From positions 1-64,000 of the forward strand of contig NZ_AP025019.1 in assembly GCF_019977735.1 (NCBI RefSeq): 64,000 bases of DNA. The letters are read 5' to 3'. A program made the position numbers and the translations under genes. Position 1 is the first letter of the stretch. Every line of letters starts with the position of its first letter. The stretch is from Calothrix sp. PCC 7716. GTDB taxonomy: Bacteria > Cyanobacteriota > Cyanobacteriia > Cyanobacteriales > Nostocaceae. Under the pieces are notes generated by a model that was not told where the DNA came from, ran no database searches, and saw nothing but the letters and a program-made list of their open reading frames with translations. Shown in pieces: positions 62,501-64,000 of this stretch.

Positions 62501-63278
62501 GGATAGCATAACCTTGAATTTGCAATGGTTCTACACTTCCATTTGAGTTTTTACTTAAATTTAAAATGTCACCATTGTTACTCCTGTAATTCCAGGGTAC
62601 GCAAAAAGTGAGGGGTAATTCGCCATTTTGAAGGTGTGAGGATATTGCCGCCTTACGACGCACGTTTGTTTTACTCGTTGCCCATAGGTACTTGGCACCC
62701 GATTCTATGTCATCATTACGAATTTGATAGCCAACAATTTGAAAGTGTTCGTTCCATACTGGGACGGTGTACCCAGTAATGTGATTGGTCAAACTCCTAC
62801 CAGTAATGCTTACACCTGCAAGGTTGTGCGATACCTCAAAATCTAACTGTTGAAATTTATCAATGCTACGGAAATAACCCGCATTTATTAATTCGTTACT
62901 TAATCCCCTGCGCTTCAAATCTTCGCGATGCTTTTCACTAAGGGACAATTGACCAAATAATTTTTCGTGGTTTAGATGACGTGTACTCTCGCTCAATGAT
63001 TCAATATGTCGTTGGCGCCTACGGTATTCCTCTTCATTTCTACGTTGTTTGTACGCTGCTAATTCCTCTTCGGTGTACTCGCGTCCTGCTGGTACAAATA
63101 TTCCCCATTGACCACCACGGGTTTCTCCCACATATTTCCATCCTGGTGGTGCCTCTTCCTTGGAATGGTATGTCATGCATAAACGAACGTTTGGATTATT
63201 ATGTGGGGCGCCACATTTTGATTTTTCAGTACCACAAAGAGGACATTTGTTGAGGCGTGATGTGCGTGTAAATTTCAT
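59574..63278 (-). CDS. Primase/helicase-like plasmid replication protein with zinc finger and Cys cluster
   Basis: 1234 residues; a GAGGAT ribosome site lies within the upstream gene's end. In order: N-terminal zinc-ribbon-like CPLCGTEKSKCG plus Cys34; TOPRIM/DUF3854-like region with ISEGILKAY (Glu276), VVLWADAGA (Asp329) and DGDEYL (371-376); Walker A SAPGLGKS (478-485); a Cys cluster of Cys560, Cys584, Cys587, Cys593; Walker B FWDEAS (637-642); and the helicase motif VI-like EIGRLRS in the C-terminal third. The Cys cluster inside the ATPase resembles Fe-S helicases in placement. It is distinct from, but related in plan to, the protein at 52-55.6 kb. Likely acts with it or serves conjugation or phage-like replication. 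Confidence 0.8.
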   Translation of the reverse strand: MKFTRTSRLNKCPLCGTEKSKCGAPHNNPNVRLCMTYHSKEEAPPGWKYVGETRGGQWGIFVPAGREYTEEELAAYKQRRNEEEYRRRQRHIESLSESTRHLNHEKLFGQLSLSEKHREDLKRRGLSNELINAGYFRSIDKFQQLDFEVSHNLAGVSITGRSLTNHITGYTVPVWNEHFQIVGYQIRNDDIESGAKYLWATSKTNVRRKAAISSHLQNGELPLTFCVPWNYRSNNGDILNLSKNSNGSVEPLQIQGYAIQNYQSDKTLAEFINISEGILKAYIIAQLRQLLVIGASGGNFIASVETFKRYLSAASNMLNGTKNVVLWADAGAIANKQVMRQYRNTYYLLKKWGYTLQVAWWGQIDKNCLDGDEYLGEYELISWQQFDGMARHPNQFWDSVKKEISRIKRCLTRSTQKPFFAPELPLQEKTIKYVPGFLPTYGDYVELGCPKIIYANHERVTIWKEAVLKGWSHILDKSAPGLGKSHTVGSLTADYMGVDQLMYLASDHRNPTTITIEKNFVDVFPRHGGLDKDPTRLTQEGKQFLTHTSGKGKPDIIANCARHYMFGATRKKNLDLESSDNIICQGCNLLNLCQQGSGDSFGYLSERMEALKHPQIRLHPNSTPLPTNYDYEKVGAFWDEASVLIRSKKKIEVRIGDLYNSPLAPYMSTFINQTEFLNQFPPDSPLIIVCKVLLKLFETPKGELGRYGLDDNDIHSLLGKAPTSIIDVVRDLIDNSVHNLDFLAELPDRLDTSKLSKQERDNVTKFNKALRGQHNSEAYEKLESLPLNWLVPMLEVWAGYIPGYFSFNNGVLTIHEFDGRHREVARAAAFNIYLDGTMPVENLRLKLGIEKEHILVLETETPDYSNLEIVHIPDMGVLGRDRRETQQTRVDALRDAIVKLEQEKSNNSNVLVGCIERKAFAHEGDGYHFRDSRGVNRFSDVSALIGIGVPYANIGEMKAEYSLLMKDEYIRKRNKSNNNTKVLLNLICHMPTAGVVLLIKPLQEYTQQDYIDGLVDAEVLQEIGRLRSHLRLDESLTYYFVGEYDLSPIVAHLPGVKYGVTTAAELSPMSAGGEQRTMLMVMNAIGNLIARGIFSPKQREVEAELEAHSYICKVKQERISQLMKHFGGWRAAVKLIRNTLAAVGKDSPTTANSFDDEQWIIRTYLPLIAETAITDPVTAAYELVSIAVAHGWENLLSCVSKIEYGLQQQFVELILQLYALVDTESIEELLVDGG

Positions 63279-63283
63279 ATATT

Positions 63284-64000
63284 TTATCCTCGTTTGATTT
63301 CTTCACCTTCGATTCGCCATTCAACAAGCTGTACCCATTCCATTTCCAGAGGTGTACTAACTACAGCACCAAGCAGTAAATTCAACACATGTCGGTCGAT
63401 TTGTGTTGCTTTTTCATGTGCAAACAATTTATTCATTCGGTCACGCAAACGCATTTGGTTACGTGTTTCACCCTCTTTTTCTAAGGTGAGCAACTCGTCA
63501 CATTTGTATTGCTGCTCATACAAGTACCCATCACGTTTATCCCGAAAAACTACAGTAGCGACGGCGTTGGCAATTCTGACCACACGACCTGAATGAACAT
63601 ATGTTGGTTTACGAAGCATATGGTCAGGGAAGTAGAATATAGCGCCTTCTACTACTGCACTTGGACGTTGAACAAGACTTGCCATCAATATTGCTTCTTT
63701 AATAGTTTTGGCAGTGCCGTTACCTACCAAATCCAACACTTCGTCGCAGTTTGGCGCCTTCAATAATTTGGCGACCGGGTTGATTCCTACCGATTCCAAA
63801 TACACTTCGAGTGATAATGCTTCAATGTTTCTACCCTCGGAGCGCAATTTTTCACATTTATCAATGATGGGTTTGGCACGTTGGTATGATTTACCAGAAA
63901 TTCCGATGCGCTCACCAACTTTATCCACTGTTTTTGAACCACTTTTCGATTGGTTAGGGACACGTGTCCCTAACCGATAGTCGTCCAATAGTACTACTGG
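63284..64000 (-). CDS. ParB-like protein, partial (5' end outside window)
   Basis: 239 codons are visible, open at the window edge with VVLLDDYRLGTRV at the start, a typical strand and loop of the ParB nuclease-like domain end. A helix-turn-helix segment (DKVGERIGISGKSYQRAKPI) follows, then a long C-terminal part with FYFPDHMLRKP and RIANAVATVVFRDKRDG. ParB-type proteins segregate plasmids by binding centromere sites. The stop is only 5 bp before the primase/helicase start, so the two are one operon. The C-terminal half is unlike standard ParB and may have another role. Confidence 0.7.
   Translation of the reverse strand, partial: PVVLLDDYRLGTRVPNQSKSGSKTVDKVGERIGISGKSYQRAKPIIDKCEKLRSEGRNIEALSLEVYLESVGINPVAKLLKAPNCDEVLDLVGNGTAKTIKEAILMASLVQRPSAVVEGAIFYFPDHMLRKPTYVHSGRVVRIANAVATVVFRDKRDGYLYEQQYKCDELLTLEKEGETRNQMRLRDRMNKLFAHEKATQIDRHVLNLLLGAVVSTPLEMEWVQLVEWRIEGEEIKRG

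Overview
The window looks like part of a large cyanobacterial plasmid (or plasmid-like replicon), probably from a filamentous Nostocales-type host. The evidence is an SLH/OprB porin, a PxcA/CemA proton-extrusion protein, four DUF2808 secreted proteins, a group 2 sigma factor, an RppA/RppB-type two-component pair, and at the right end large DUF3854-type cyanobacterial plasmid replication proteins. The sequence is AT-rich. The palindrome GGCGCC occurs more than fifty times by eye (about three expected), while HIP1 (GCGATCGC) was seen once. I saw no rRNA, tRNA or CRISPR array.

Layout. (1) About 1-49.4 kb is a heavy-metal and envelope-stress island. It holds a porin, a calpain-like protease, TolC with a MerR regulator, a sensor kinase and response regulator, a PacL-type P-type ATPase, three DUF2808 genes, pxcA, an operon of czcA, a His-rich lipoprotein and czcD, a frameshifted ZIP gene, a CadA/ZntA-type ATPase with a CDF exporter, and a thiol trio (peroxiredoxin, cysteine synthase, persulfide dioxygenase). 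It continues with an outer-membrane transporter, a sigma factor, a SulP transporter, an operon of czcB, czcA and a SanA-like gene, a CPBP protease, a second czcB, a VKOR-thioredoxin fusion, a two-domain DUF305 lipoprotein, a Cys-rich DUF326 copper protein, a fourth DUF2808 gene and a degenerate second response regulator. (2) 49.4-50.3 kb is a LysR regulator next to decayed sequence. (3) 51.2-64 kb is the plasmid backbone: a tandem-repeat protein, a replication protein with iterons upstream, an HTH protein, a primase/helicase and a ParB-like gene cut by the window edge.

The main discovery is an 18-bp direct repeat, ATGAAAT-N4-ATGAAAT (11-bp period, as expected for an OmpR/PhoB-family dimer). 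I find 26 copies (25 exact), all between 1.1 and 48.9 kb and none in the backbone. Most lie 45-215 bp upstream of a gene and read ATTTCAT-N4-ATTTCAT toward it. They mark at least fifteen transcription units, including the response regulator gene itself. The simplest reading is one regulon controlled by the RppA-like regulator at 7.4-8.1 kb, covering efflux, secreted proteins, a sigma factor, proton extrusion and redox proteins.

The island is also full of decay. There are remnants of two P1B ATPases, a GDT1/UPF0016 exporter, a CDF exporter with its membrane core deleted in frame, glutathione reductase, a DUF326 protein, a persulfide dioxygenase tail, a sensor kinase and an outer-membrane transporter. 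Several remnants still carry their box, so the box array records past gene content.
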